Part shown: in pieces, positions 15,701-26,552 of the stretch | Layout: each line of letters starts with the position of its first letter | Numbering within the stretch: the first letter of the stretch is position 1 | Program-made: the position numbers and the translations under genes | Notes under the pieces: generated by a model | Told to the model about the DNA's origin: nothing | Databases searched by the model: none | The model's input: only the letters and a program-made list of their open reading frames with translations | Assembly (NCBI GenBank): GCA_000328365.1 | Contig: KB294939.1 | Location: forward strand, 228,372 to 292,371 | Direction: 5' to 3' | Length of the DNA stretch: 64,000 bases | Origin: Capitella teleta | Lineage: Eukaryota > Annelida > Polychaeta > Capitellidae

Positions 15701-18700
15701 AGAGAGTCTTCAAGTAAGGAGAAACTATATAAAAAACAAATGAACAAAAAAAAGAATAAAAGGGTGAAAATCCAACCGTTAACAATGATTGTGAGAAGGC
15801 AGTCAAAGAGGGGCTGCAGCCGCTGGTGGCCAGTTGTGATGATTTTGTGAAACACCTGATCATTCAAAGAAAATAAATTGAAACTGAAAATCACAAGAAA
15901 CGGAATAACATACGATGACAAGGAAGTCAGCGTGCGTCCCAGTGAACACCGGGACGTCCATGGGCACGCGCACTGTGTACGGCTTGTTTAGTCGAACTCC
16001 GAAATTCCTCTCTCCGCTCAGTAGAAGCAGGATAAAAACACCAATGTGCATTAGACCAACGCGAGCTGCAGGGAAACAATGCATGAGGGTTACTCAAAGT
16101 GGGGGGGTCTCACTTACATTGATCTGCTCTGGCATCATTCAAGAAATAGAGGATAGGAACAAGAATGTCCAGCACATCGCTGCTCTTCAGGACATAGAAC
16201 ATGAATTTCTGCGGAGAATTAGATTTGGGTATTTAAGAGGAAAAGATTAGGCGGTGACTCACTTTGTTGATGTCGCACATCTTCCAGAAGAGAACGAGCA
16301 ACTCCTGGTGGAAGTGGATCTTTTTGCAGGATCCAGGGAGATAGGTCTGCATGAGGGGGTTGTTGAGGAGGCGGGTGAGTCCTTTCAGAATGAAGTAAAA
16401 ATCCTGCAGATGACAGAGGAGTTTGGGTGAAAAATAGTTGAGATGTGGTTGAGAAAATTCCACATACCTCTTCACGGTGAACACGGGACATGTAATTGAC
16501 AAACAGGTTGTCAGGGCCACCCATCTAATGGAAGAAAATATCCGATTAGCTCAAGTTAAAATGACGCCTCTTAAACAGAACATCAAGCAGTGTGTTGAAT
16601 GCAATGCTCTTCACAAAAGATACAGCTCACAGTACACATAATCATGGCCGGTTTTACAAAAGATCCGAGACATTTGTCTTGAAAAGTGATTTCTCAATTA
16701 AATCAATCACTTTAATAAGAGCTACATTGAACCCATATTTGTGAATCTACAAAAGCAAACAAATAAAACAACAAAACAGGACAACATAAAACTCCCATGA
16801 ACACCCTCAACGCTCCTGAGCAGAGAGCGGATTTTACGATAGTGAGCTACGTATCGAACCTACCTCCGACTCAGGGTCATCCTGAATTGAGGAGCAACAA
16901 ATCAGTTAAGCGATAAAAATAAACACGAGAAAAAGACTAACATCAGAATCGGGTTCAATGCTGTGGTTCACTTGGGGAGATTCTTCCGGATTGTTTCCGC
17001 TGCCCGGTTCGTTGTCGAGGGTCACACACAGCACCTGAAGAGCGCACTCAACCAGCGGCTCACGGGAATCAGCAAACATGAGGTGATTGTAGGGGACGCC
17101 GTAGCCAACGGGGTCGTAGGCGCACACCATGTTGAGGAGCGAGGTGAAGAGGGGAAGAGCATGCCTGTTCTCTGTGGATGTGAAAAAAGCAATCCACTGA
17201 TTGCGACCGGAATGGGCGTCAGCTGTAAAAGAGTCACGCTGGAATTGGGGTTCACGGGGGTCATGCGAAATCTTACCAATGGGAGGGAGGTACATCGTTT
17301 CCGAGAAGCAGGTCAGGAGGAGTTTGAGTATTTCTGTTCTATTTTGATCATAAATGTGGCTGTGGGGAGGGCTGTGCGCAAAGCCAACGCCCGCCTCCCA
17401 GATATATTCACAACTGTCTATCGTCTGAACATCCTCCGGGTTGTCCTGTGAGAAGAAGAAAAAAAAAAAGAGATTTACAAATGAGCAAACAGACTTCTTC
17501 AAAGACATACAGGGCCGGATTTCTTGTTGGGGGAAACCGTGAACTCCGGGCAGAAAAGCAAATCCTGAGAGCATGAAGAGTAAAATTAACACAACGAGAT
17601 AGCGTATCAATACACTTACTGTAAGTGCATTCACCAGAGACTGCGCCAAGGGAGGACTCTCAATCTAAAAGTGAGATAAAAAATTTCATAACCACAAGTC
17701 GGAAGAACTCACCTCAGCGCTGCCGCCATCATCCGCTTGTCCCGGTAATGTTGACCAGAAGAAGCCCCTCCAGTCGGGTTCTTCAAAGATGTAGGGCAGA
17801 ATCCTCATCAACAGACGCACGCAGTTCATCACCGTTTGCTTCTCGCGTTCTGTGCGACATCCTGACTCAGCAGCCTCCACTAGCTTTTCAACCGCCTTGT
17901 AGCAGAGCGTGGCTAAGTTGGACGGCGACTCCTCCCTTAACGCCCGAATCTCAGCAGCAGGGATCAACGTGAACACATCTTGAACGGTCGTCACACTCTC
18001 CGACCAAAACTGGTTCCAAAAAGAGTCGTCATTCGGCTCCACAGGCTGAAGAAGAGAATTCTGAATGACTCATCAACCCAAGAAGAAAATTACATGTCTC
18101 TTACATATATCCAGAGTTATCTGTGCTTCATTTGATATAGATAAATATAAGGTTAACCTTTGAACACTAATTAAAGAGATTCTAAAATTCCAATGCATTC
18201 TAAATCAGCGCAAATGTCAAGTCTCTTTGCTCAAGTATTTCGCGGGTAGCATCATAAACTAAAGCATGATTATAATCAATACTTGATCATTATTATAATT
18301 ACAACATGTTCTGTTTCATCTCATTGTCCAATCGTCCCATTCAGCCATTGATTCCCTTGCGTAGTGTGCGAGTTTTTTTTGGAGAATTTGGATATTCAAA
18401 GCTGCCTTGAATTGATAATTGAATCAATACTATATTTGCATAAAGCGAACATGAAAAAGCAAAAGAACCAAAAAGCATGAACCTGAGCTCAAAAATCAAT
18501 AAAATCGGCACTTGATATTATCATTGGGAAAAATATATGCTGGAGGTCGAAGTAGTCAACGAATGAATGAGAGAAGCACAGTATGGGCCAATTTAGCGTT
18601 CATCGCATTGTTAAAATTGGTTATGGTAATGATGATTGTCAACAGGTTGTCATTTCGTCAACGTAAGAGCATCGTCAGTTGTCAGAGTACTAGATGACAA

Positions 18701-18845
18701 ATTACACAACGAAAAACAGCGAATCAATCAGCAAAAACCGCCCCCAGTCCCCCAAGAACACCCCACATTCTATCCATACCTGTGTTTGTGTAGTCAGCTG
18801 TATTACAGCCTTCCGAAAGTTCAATTTCGTGTCCGCATTTCCCAT
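12767..18845 (-). CDS. HID1: HID1 domain-containing protein
   Basis: Peripheral Golgi/trans-Golgi protein that works in sorting of neuropeptides and dense-core vesicle cargo. The protein starts MGNADTKLNFRKAVIQL; human HID1 also starts with Met-Gly and is N-myristoylated on that Gly, so the anchor is probably kept. About 21 exons are placed, from 18780-18845 to 12767-12831. Conserved blocks include REESPSNLATLCYKAVEKL, DSCEYIWEAGVGFAHSP, ENRHALPLFTSLLN, LFVNYMSRVHREE, VGLMHIGVFILLLLSGERNF and LPLQTIMRLLQVLVPQVEK, ending DVKLFEIQRV, the same as human. The product is roughly 1,025 aa against 788 in human. The excess comes mainly from an extra 549-base exon (13779-14327) and a longer disordered linker after it. 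An 18-base microexon lies at 16864-16881. The gene is transcribed towards CEP131. No frame break is seen. Confidence 0.94.
13779..14327 (-). CDS. HID1: Extra symmetric exon of HID1 (183 codons)
   Basis: An open stretch of 549 bases with a good acceptor (TTTCCCTGCAG, just upstream) and donor (G/GTAAGC). Its phase is 1 at both ends. The exons on either side (ending TLAATPG near 15100 and starting IDKMTEK at 13628) also join directly in phase 1, which is the human arrangement. The exon can therefore be included or skipped without changing frame. It encodes an acidic start (DAFEHELDMCDAEEVKK), a basic middle (LTRKRRSSLRVEKRRSQKKK) and an aromatic helix-like end (ADYYDFWTKWAEKKEE). I do not recognise a domain. 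It is either a lineage-specific cassette exon of HID1 or, less likely, part of an unrelated transcript. Confidence 0.6.
15537..15632. repeat. Tandem repeat, 3 x 32 bases
   Basis: Three identical or near-identical 32-base units (starting GTCAAGAGTTGAGTCATAAG) head to tail, inside a HID1 intron. There are no spacers, so this is a minisatellite and not a CRISPR array. Confidence 0.9.
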
Positions 18846-19255
18846 CTTCTCCGATGTTGTGGCACCAGCACTGCCAACCGCAGCGTCGACTATTCTGCGC
18901 GCTGATTGGATGAAAATCCGCGAAGGGGGAAAGGAGGGGATGCCGCGTAGTAGGACCGTTATGATTCGGAGGGTCAATGGTGCATTATGATTGCTAGGGG
19001 TTTTTGACGCTATCATCAGATCAGATGCTTAATGCTTGTATAGAGGTGACGAGGGATTATAATATGATGTGTCATATCTAATTAGCAAAATCTCCTTCAC
19101 ACGGTACACACCTAGATAAGATACTGGTAATACACACGAGGTAACAGAGTTTGATCAAGCTTTTATAACTTAGCAAAAAATGATACAAAACGAGTAGCAT
19201 ATGAATAAAAGCAAATTTAATGACACGAATGAATAAGATGACAATTACAAATTCC
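18846..19255. other. Short intergenic region, DDX47 / HID1
   Basis: About 410 bases between the HID1 start codon and the DDX47 stop, both on the minus strand. It must hold the HID1 promoter and the DDX47 3' end. A reverse CCAAT-type box (GATTGG) lies near 18903. A minus-strand ATTAAA near 19215 could end DDX47. No gene is seen. Confidence 0.5.
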
Positions 19256-21208
19256 TCATTTCTTCTTTTTACTCTTGAGTTTCTTGCGGAATCCCACAGC
19301 TTCTTCTGTGTCATCATCATCCGCATCAACCCCCTTTCGCTTTCCTTTCTTCTTGGCTGCTTCATTCATTTCCTGTGCAAACGATAAGAAATCATTAGAA
19401 CAAAAAATCAAAAGAACAAAAAAACACAATTCAGAATCTCCCATATTTGTAGTTCACAATACCATTTTGGCATAACGTTGTGCCTCTGTAACCCTTTCTG
19501 TCATCATCATAACTTCCTCTTGTTCCGTCTTGTACAGCGGAAGTTTCTTGCCGATCAGCTGCTCTATGCGTTGGTATAACTCAACATCGTACCTGAAAAA
19601 TGTTCACTACAAGAGGGAAACAAAAAAACCTATGACTCACTGAGTGACCAAGGTTATTGCTTTCCCTGATTTGCCAGCTCTGGCTGTTCGTCCAACGCGG
19701 TGAATGTAATCCTTGGAGTGGGTTGGAATGTCGAAATTCACCACAACATTCACATGTGGGATATCCAAACCTCTAAAGTATGCCAAGAAAATCAAAATAA
19801 AGAAATAAAATGAATAACTATATCCTGACCTGCTGGCCACATCGGTAGCAATTAGGATGGACCTGCTTTTGGATTTGAATTTATTCAGCGCACCTAATCG
19901 TTTCGTCTGAGTAGAAAAAGGTTAAAACTGGACAAGAATTGAGAGGATGACCTTTCACCTGGTTCATTTGGCCGTGCAGGGGAATGGCGGTCATTCCAAG
20001 GTTCCTCAGCATCAGAGCCACGCGCTGTGTGTTGGCACACGTGCTGCAGAACACAATGAACGAATTTCCCGCCAATTCGTTGAGGATGTACACCAGGTAA
20101 ACGTCCTTGAACTTTGCCGGGATGAAGCAGTAAGATTGCTGCAGTTTATCAACCGTTTGATATTTGGTAGAAACTTCCACTTTCACCGGGTTCTTCAAAC
20201 ACGCTCTCTGCAACTTTGCAACCTTGAAGAAAAAAAATTAAATTAAAAATCAGTTCAAGTCTCTTTGAGCATTGGTTATCAACTCACCTTGCTGGTCATT
20301 GTGGCGGAATACAAATATGTCTTTCTTTCTTTAGGAATCACTTTGAGAATTTTATTGACCTGAAAGAAAAAATCATTTACTCTAAAACCTGATTTTGAAA
20401 GAACATCCACATACTCACCTCTTGTTCAAAATCCATGTTGAGAATTCTATCAGCCTCATCCATAACCTTTTAGCGACAGAAAAGAAAAATAAATCAGAAT
20501 CGCACACAGTGAATCGAAGCCAAGCTTACGAGGTATTTGAGCGCTCTTAAGTTGAAACCTTTTGTGTTTTCCAAATGATCGACCAATCTCCCGGGAGTTG
20601 CTGAGGAGCAAAGGGTAAGAAAAGTGTGTCATGATTTTCACAAACTGATCTCACCAATGATGATGTGTGGTTTCTTGGCCAGCACCATGGATTGCGTCAT
20701 CATGTCCATCCCTCCAACAATGACCGCTGAGAGACTAAAATTAATAAGCGAAAGAGAGGAGAGAATCAGCACTCACCGCATTTCACACCAATACTCGCAC
20801 CGAGAGCCTCAAACTGCTCAGAGATCTGGAAAGCAAGTTCCCTTGTAGGGGTAAGGACCAAGCAGTACATGCGCTGGGGATTGTCCAGTAACGTCTGCAG
20901 GACAGGGAGTGCAAATGACCCAGTCTTCCCTGACCCAGTTTCAGCCAATCCGATGACATCCGATCCCTGCAGAGCGACTGGAATGGATTCTTTCTGGATT
21001 TTGCTCGGAGCTTTCCAGCCCAGAATTTCGCATGCTTCGCACAGCACATCTGTCACACCCTAGAGAAATAATGAGGGTTCAGAGTTTCAACTGATATTAT
21101 GGATGCACTGACTAAGGATTTGAACGTGACGGTCTCTTCAGGCGCATCGTCCTCTTCAAGGATAGAGGGACCAGGAGCTTCGCTCTCAGACTCTGAACTT
21201 GACGACAT
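19256..21208 (-). CDS. DDX47: ATP-dependent RNA helicase DDX47 (Rrp3 family)
   Basis: Nucleolar DEAD-box helicase of pre-rRNA processing. It starts [15 protein letters not shown] (ATG at 21206-21208) and ends in a Lys-rich tail ([11 protein letters not shown]). All helicase motifs are readable: the Q-motif region ([20 protein letters not shown]), motif I AETGSGKT, Ia PTRELA, Ib TPGR, II DEAD, III SAT, IV VFCST, V ATDVASRGLD and [12 protein letters not shown]. Eleven or so exons are joined by short GT-AG introns in matching phases. Length is about 450 aa, as in human (455). Residues such as [18 protein letters not shown] follow human DDX47 closely and separate it from other DEAD-box paralogues. 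The frame is intact. Confidence 0.95.
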
Positions 21209-21309
21209 CTCGAATGCAGCTTATGTTAAACTCTGGAAAAAAGAAAACATGTAACCTCAAAGAGAATATCAAAATGCATAAGTTATAAAATCAAGCTTCA
21301 TAAATGCTA

Positions 21310-22903
21310 AACTGCACTTGAACCTAGCACAGATAAATAGGGCGAGGTCTGAGTACCTCATCAACGCTAAACCACTACTATTGCCATATACTGACTGCGA
21401 GGCTCCACACTCAGCCGATCAAATGATAAATATACATATATTATCCGACAAATCCTTGTGTTTAAGCCCTCCAGACGTTAGATGGTATATTTATGCTCCA
21501 AGAAAAAACAATATGAGCCTGTGCCATCATGTCAAACTTACATTAATCAAAACCCGCAAAAAAAATCACTTCGTGAAGAAGTAAACAAACGCCATTTTGC
21601 GTATGACGTCACTCAGCGCTTGCGCACTGCGCTGTAAACAAGCGCACATGCTTCACTCTCCCGCTCAAACTTCTCTCACGACTTTCGAATGAAAATAAAT
21701 AAAACTGTTCATATACTGATTGGTGATGCACAAAATATTGCGTAATAATAATTTTTAAGTATTCCTTTGTGAAGACTCGAAATAAATCACGTGCGCAACT
21801 GCAAGGGAAGATAGGCCGCATGTTGAACTGCTTAGCGTGGGAAAATTGTATGCGCATTAGCTGACATACTACAGCGAGCCCAATGGGTCTCGCTGTACGG
21901 TAAACGCATTAAACTCCAGTTCGCGAACCACGATTTCTAGAATTCCACGCTTGTAATTATATTTATGAAGGCACCTAGGTCTGCAGAGCCATACCAGGTA
22001 AGACGCTGGTACTAAATTTTATTTGAAACCAGTACCATAAACCTACTTAAACTGGATCCGCAAAGAAAAAAAGTGACATTACAGGTTTCTCTCCGCTTTC
22101 CGATTGTTGTGTCACATGACCTGCTCTCTACGTGTTATAAATAAACCAAGGCACTGCGGCTGCATAGTGCGAAATAAACATACACGCATGCGCATACAAT
22201 TTTCCCGCGCAAAGCAGTTCAACATGCGGCCTATCTACCCTTGCAGTTGCGCACGTAATTTATACAGAGTCTTCACAAAGGAATACGTATTAATTATTAA
22301 TACACAATATTTTGAACAATTTTATTCATTTTCATTCAAAAGTCGTGAGAGAAGTTTGAGCGGGAAAGTGAAGCATGTGCGCTTGTTTACAATGCAGTGC
22401 GCAAGCGCTGAGTGACGTCACTCGCAAAATAGCATTTGTTTACTTCTTTATGAAGTGATATTTTGTTGCGGGTTTTAATTAATGTAAGTTCGACATGATG
22501 GTACTGGCTCATATTGTTTTTTCTTGGAGCATAAATATACCACCTAACGTCTGGAGGGCTTAAACACAAGGATTTGTCGGATAATATGTCTATATTTATC
22601 ATGCAATCGGCTGAGTGTGGAGCCTCGCTGCCAGTATACGCAAAAAGAAGCGGTTTACCATCGGGCGAGGTCTGTATACCTCGTACGAGAATCTGTGCTA
22701 TATGCGCATGCATGTATGTTTACTTCGCACTATGCGGGCGCAGTGCTCTGGTTTATTCATAACACGTGGAGAACAGGCTGCTCATGTGACACAACAATCG
22801 GAAAGTGGAGAGAAACCTGTTATGTCACTTTTTTCGTTGCGGATCCATTTTAAGTAGGTTGATGGGACTGGTTTCGGACGCAATTTGGTACCAGGCTCTA
22901 CCT
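21310..22903. repeat. Long inverted (foldback) repeat
   Basis: Two copies of one sequence face each other. The left arm, about 21310-21870, reads as the reverse complement of about 22190-22735; both arms give closely similar translations in short frames (for example DKSLCLSPPDVRWYIYAPRK and FNMRPI.PCSCAR). Between the arms (21872-22175) lies a second segment, which recurs in the opposite orientation at 22738-22903 and continues at 23774-23905. Each copy of that segment ends in a near-perfect hairpin (TACAGCGAGCCC / GGGTCTCGCTGTA at about 21872-21900). This looks like a transposon pair or a foldback element. No transposase is seen. Confidence 0.7.
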
Positions 22904-23764
22904 TAATTCCACAAGTGTAACTGATCTGATTATCAGTTTCAGTTTGGCATTGTCGCCCCAATAGCGCACATTGTGGTTTATTATTGAGAGAGGATCGTCA
23001 AATCGAATGACCCGAGATGGCCGAAATGGGTATAAGTTATGTGTTACCAATACCTGATGATGTAACAAGAGTTCAAGTTACTTAAAATACAATAAAGTTG
23101 GCAATAATAACATCGCCTGCCGAGAGCGCTCGGGTTGTGAGTTTCCGGTGTTGTGAGCATGCGCAGAAGATGTAAACAATAGCACGTTTCCTGGGCACCT
23201 AACGTTATGACCATAGATGTCGTAAACATTATGACCGTTATGATTCTGGGCGAAGCTGAACATGCTGGATGTTTTCCTACGTTTTTGCCGTCATCAACTT
23301 CACAATCGGCGACAGGCAGATAACATAGCGCTGTATTGGCTTCTTTCTCATCGTTACCTTTAAAGTTAACATTAAACTCTGGTGACAACGATTTAATGTG
23401 CTTGCGAACGTATTTCATTATTGATAAACAGACACATGTGCGACCACGTCTTATTGTTGTTGAAGAAGTCACATGACGTGATCATGTGATATAAACACAA
23501 AATGGCGAATTAGCCGAAGCGTCATCCTTTCAACAAAAAAAATCGCATTTTCTTATTTGTAGTCTTGATCGCTCGGATAAATGGTTCGTAAGAGGTGCAA
23601 TGTTCAAACTAATTATATAACGGTTCTATTGAGTGTATTCCTAGGTGTGCAATGCTTGCAATGGCTCTCAACAAGCACGCGCTATGGCTCTAAATGGATC
23701 CGATATGTGCCTGTAATGTAGTGCATTTATGCAAACGGATATTTCAGGCACACTTGTGGGCTTA
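22904..23764. mobile_element. 861-base TIR element with 9-base target duplication
   Basis: The ends are inverted repeats of about 15 bases (TAATTCCACAAGTGT and, reversed, TAAGCCCACAAGTGT). GCTCTACCT occurs directly before (22895-22903) and after (23765-23773) the element. It splits the second copy of the neighbouring repeat, whose sequence resumes at 23774. A minus-strand reading frame (23044-23472, 142 codons) shows no recognised domain. A shorter relative lies at 36906-37489. Nine-base duplications occur in MULE-type and a few other superfamilies; the family stays open. Confidence 0.75.
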
Positions 23765-23773
23765 GCTCTACCT

Positions 23774-23905
23774 TACTTTTACTCTGCAGCACCTGGCACC
23801 TTCATAAAGCGAACTTGAAGCGTAGAATTCTAGAAATCGTGATTCATAAACTAGGCTTGAATGCGTTTACCGTACAGCGGGACCCGTGGGTCTCGCTGTA
23901 GAATG
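23774..23905. repeat. Displaced end of the interrupted repeat
   Basis: Continues the repeat at 22738-22903 beyond the 861-base insertion. It includes the terminal hairpin (GTACAGCGGGACCC / GGGTCTCGCTGTAG) also present at about 21872-21900. Confidence 0.65.
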
Positions 23906-25768
23906 TCAGCTATGTTAAACATGAAAATACATCATACATGAGGCTGTGGGCGATAATAGGTAATGCTGGGCTTTAAATGACATCCCTACTCCCTTCGAGC
24001 ACTTTCAAAAACATCAATCAAGATAAAGTAAAATATTTGGTTATAGAGTGTTTATGTTAAAATGAGTTGAATCACATTGAAGCTATAAATAACCTTTTAA
24101 TCCACAGAAATCGCTGTTTAACAGAAACCAGCTGAGCAGCTGAGCGGAAGTCCACGCTTTGGGAACAAAGTGAATCGTTCGGTTTTGCGAATTCTCGACT
24201 TTTGTGTAATCATCCGGTAGAAGTTTGTTTACATGTTGTGAACTTGTCACATCAGGGCACGTGGTCGAAATACCGCTGTCAAGAAGAAAGAACATTGAAC
24301 ACACAAGAACTGAGTGATTCGGTCCCTTCACTCATTACAATAACCACCATTTCAATTGTGAGCAGTGGACCCCTTGAAGTCTGAACTGAACCCGGAACTT
24401 CCGATTCAGATATATCATATAATTTGTCTGAGAGGTCTAGCTGATGTCCAAACGCCCACGAGTTGCCACAATCCAGTCTACCCACAAACATTCCATCTGC
24501 GTTTCAACCCGTTTGAACGTGAGTTGAATACTCGTATTTGCCATACGTAATGTCATGTTGTACGTAGACTTGTGAATTATATTATATAAATTATATATAT
24601 ATGTAAGTATACATGTACATATATACTATAGTATATATAGTGATATAGCCTATACTATTGCACAGAGCATTTAGAGATTTTAGATCGATGACCATAGATG
24701 AATGACCATATCAATATAAATGTGAGTTGTACTAAACACCTATAGTTACAATGTTGATCCGTACGTGTTCCATCATAACATGCCATCATTTCCATGCGTG
24801 ACTCATGACATAGATACCGTCTACACACAATCATTGAAGTCCGCCGGTATCTGAGCGAATGGTGTCGATATACAGATCGGATCGTATGGTTGCCTTGACG
24901 TGACATTGATAGAATGATAGTCGAGACAATCTGCGCCAATCTTGATCACCATCTTTTCTCGTCTACACAGGCCTTAGTTAATTATAATTAATTTTATAGA
25001 GAGTGCGTGCGTATATGGGTGGCTTTACATAAAATTATGTCTCATTAAAATAATAATAATAATCATATTCGTATAATTACCAGGCTCAGTACAGTTTTTT
25101 TTTTTCTGCTTATGGCGGAATATGTCTCAGCGAAATTTTTGTAAAATTTGAGGCATGTGTAGGGGGGCCTATTGCAGTTCATTTCAATTACTTTGGAACA
25201 AAACGCAGAAACATGGCTCATGATCTATGTATAGTTAGTTATACATGTAATTTATATGCTAATTAAGCTAAACCAGCTGATTAGACCAGCACACTGGCTC
25301 AAAGACTCAAAGCTATTATATACACCAATCTTTTGCTTCGCCGTAAAACAATGTACACTAGTTCTGGTTGCATCTTAATTGTGGATTTATTCTGTACCAA
25401 TGCTTACTTTACTGGCTAAGGGCCTCGAATTTTCCGATCATACCTCTGATCCCCTCGCGTGTGCTTACTGGCTGTCCACCCCTACATAAAGTGTCATACA
25501 CATGGCCTGGGTTCAACGACCCGTGCATCAATAGCAACAGTCCCCCCTCTCCACGCATCAACGCCATGCAATCGAACTTGGTGCAGACCAACGATCGAGC
25601 GAAGGAATTCAACGTAGCCATTGTGTCCATTATATACTAATATACATGCAGGGGTGAATTATTATCCCAATAATCCTGTGCTTCTTCTTTTGACCATAAG
25701 AGAGTTATTATATTGTGTACACACACATAGACTGCATATCTCTAATGACCAATGCCATAATGTTTTTA
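23906..25768. other. Intergenic, no gene recognised
   Basis: Short frames only. It contains a TA-rich simple stretch at about 24585-24655. I could not assign any part to a gene or a repeat family. Confidence 0.45.
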
Positions 25769-25772
25769 TTAA

Positions 25773-26469
25773 AGGGATGGGGAACTGAATTTTAAGTGAT
25801 GTTCGATTGACCCATAGCACCAATTGATAGCATTCCGTGCTCAGAACACCATGCCTGGATGCAAGCGTAAGGAAATAATGCATTCCGAATATCGGGGTTA
25901 GCATTGCGCCTATGGGAGAAGGGCTTCCATTACGAAGTATAGGGGGCAAACGTCAGCTGAGGGCTTGCCGTGATTGGTCCCGTTCCACTCGTGAAGCTAT
26001 CGATTTCAGCCAATCAGAGCGGATCATCTTCGCCATAAAAGGACATATTTGTTGTTTACGAAACGAAAGCGCATGCGTGGTGCACTCTGGCTGACCTTTT
26101 TACTGTTTCAGGATTAGAAACCATGGTAGGTGTCCTAGAAAACCGCTTGTTAAAATAAGAAAAATAGCGAAAAATAATTTTTTTCGCGCCTGACTGGTGG
26201 CAAAATGATTATTCTATCTATTTCCGAAAAGAAAATTAAAAAAAATATATCCAGGGGTTTAGTCGCAGGACACGCTGATATGACGAGGCCCATTGTAAAA
26301 GATGGGCAACTCGGTGTTTCATCACAGCTGCTGACGTCACGCCTAGTTAGCAATATATCTCCCGCGAAATCGTTAGCGATGATATTCCTTGTGTGAGCCA
26401 GGCATAGGAATCATTTTTGGTGCATCAAATAACGACTCAAAGTCCATTTTTAACCAGTTCTCCCTCCCT
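25773..26469. mobile_element. TTAA-flanked TIR element, copy 1
   Basis: A 697-base element flanked by TTAA on both sides (25769-25772 and 26470-26473). Its ends are inverted repeats, AGGGATGGGGAACT and, reversed, AGGGAGGGAGAACT. It is the same family as 41038-41850 in the other orientation. TTAA target duplications are typical of piggyBac and Kolobok type elements. No transposase is seen, so it is a non-autonomous (MITE-like) copy. It ends about 85 bases before the next gene's start codon and may overlap its promoter. Confidence 0.75.
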
Positions 26470-26552
26470 TTAATAATTGCAGCAGATCTGTTTCCTCGAT
26501 CTGTGCTCTCCTAATTTGGATATTTGTCAATTGTCTGTTTAAGGGAAGCGTC

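Noticed and set aside
23044-23472. 142-codon minus-strand gene
   Set aside because: It lies wholly inside the 861-base transposon-like element. No transposase motif is visible and the matching copy at 37 kb does not keep the frame.
24083-24331. Small secreted protein gene on the minus strand
   Set aside because: The hydrophobic start is short, there is no splice or poly(A) support and no family resemblance.
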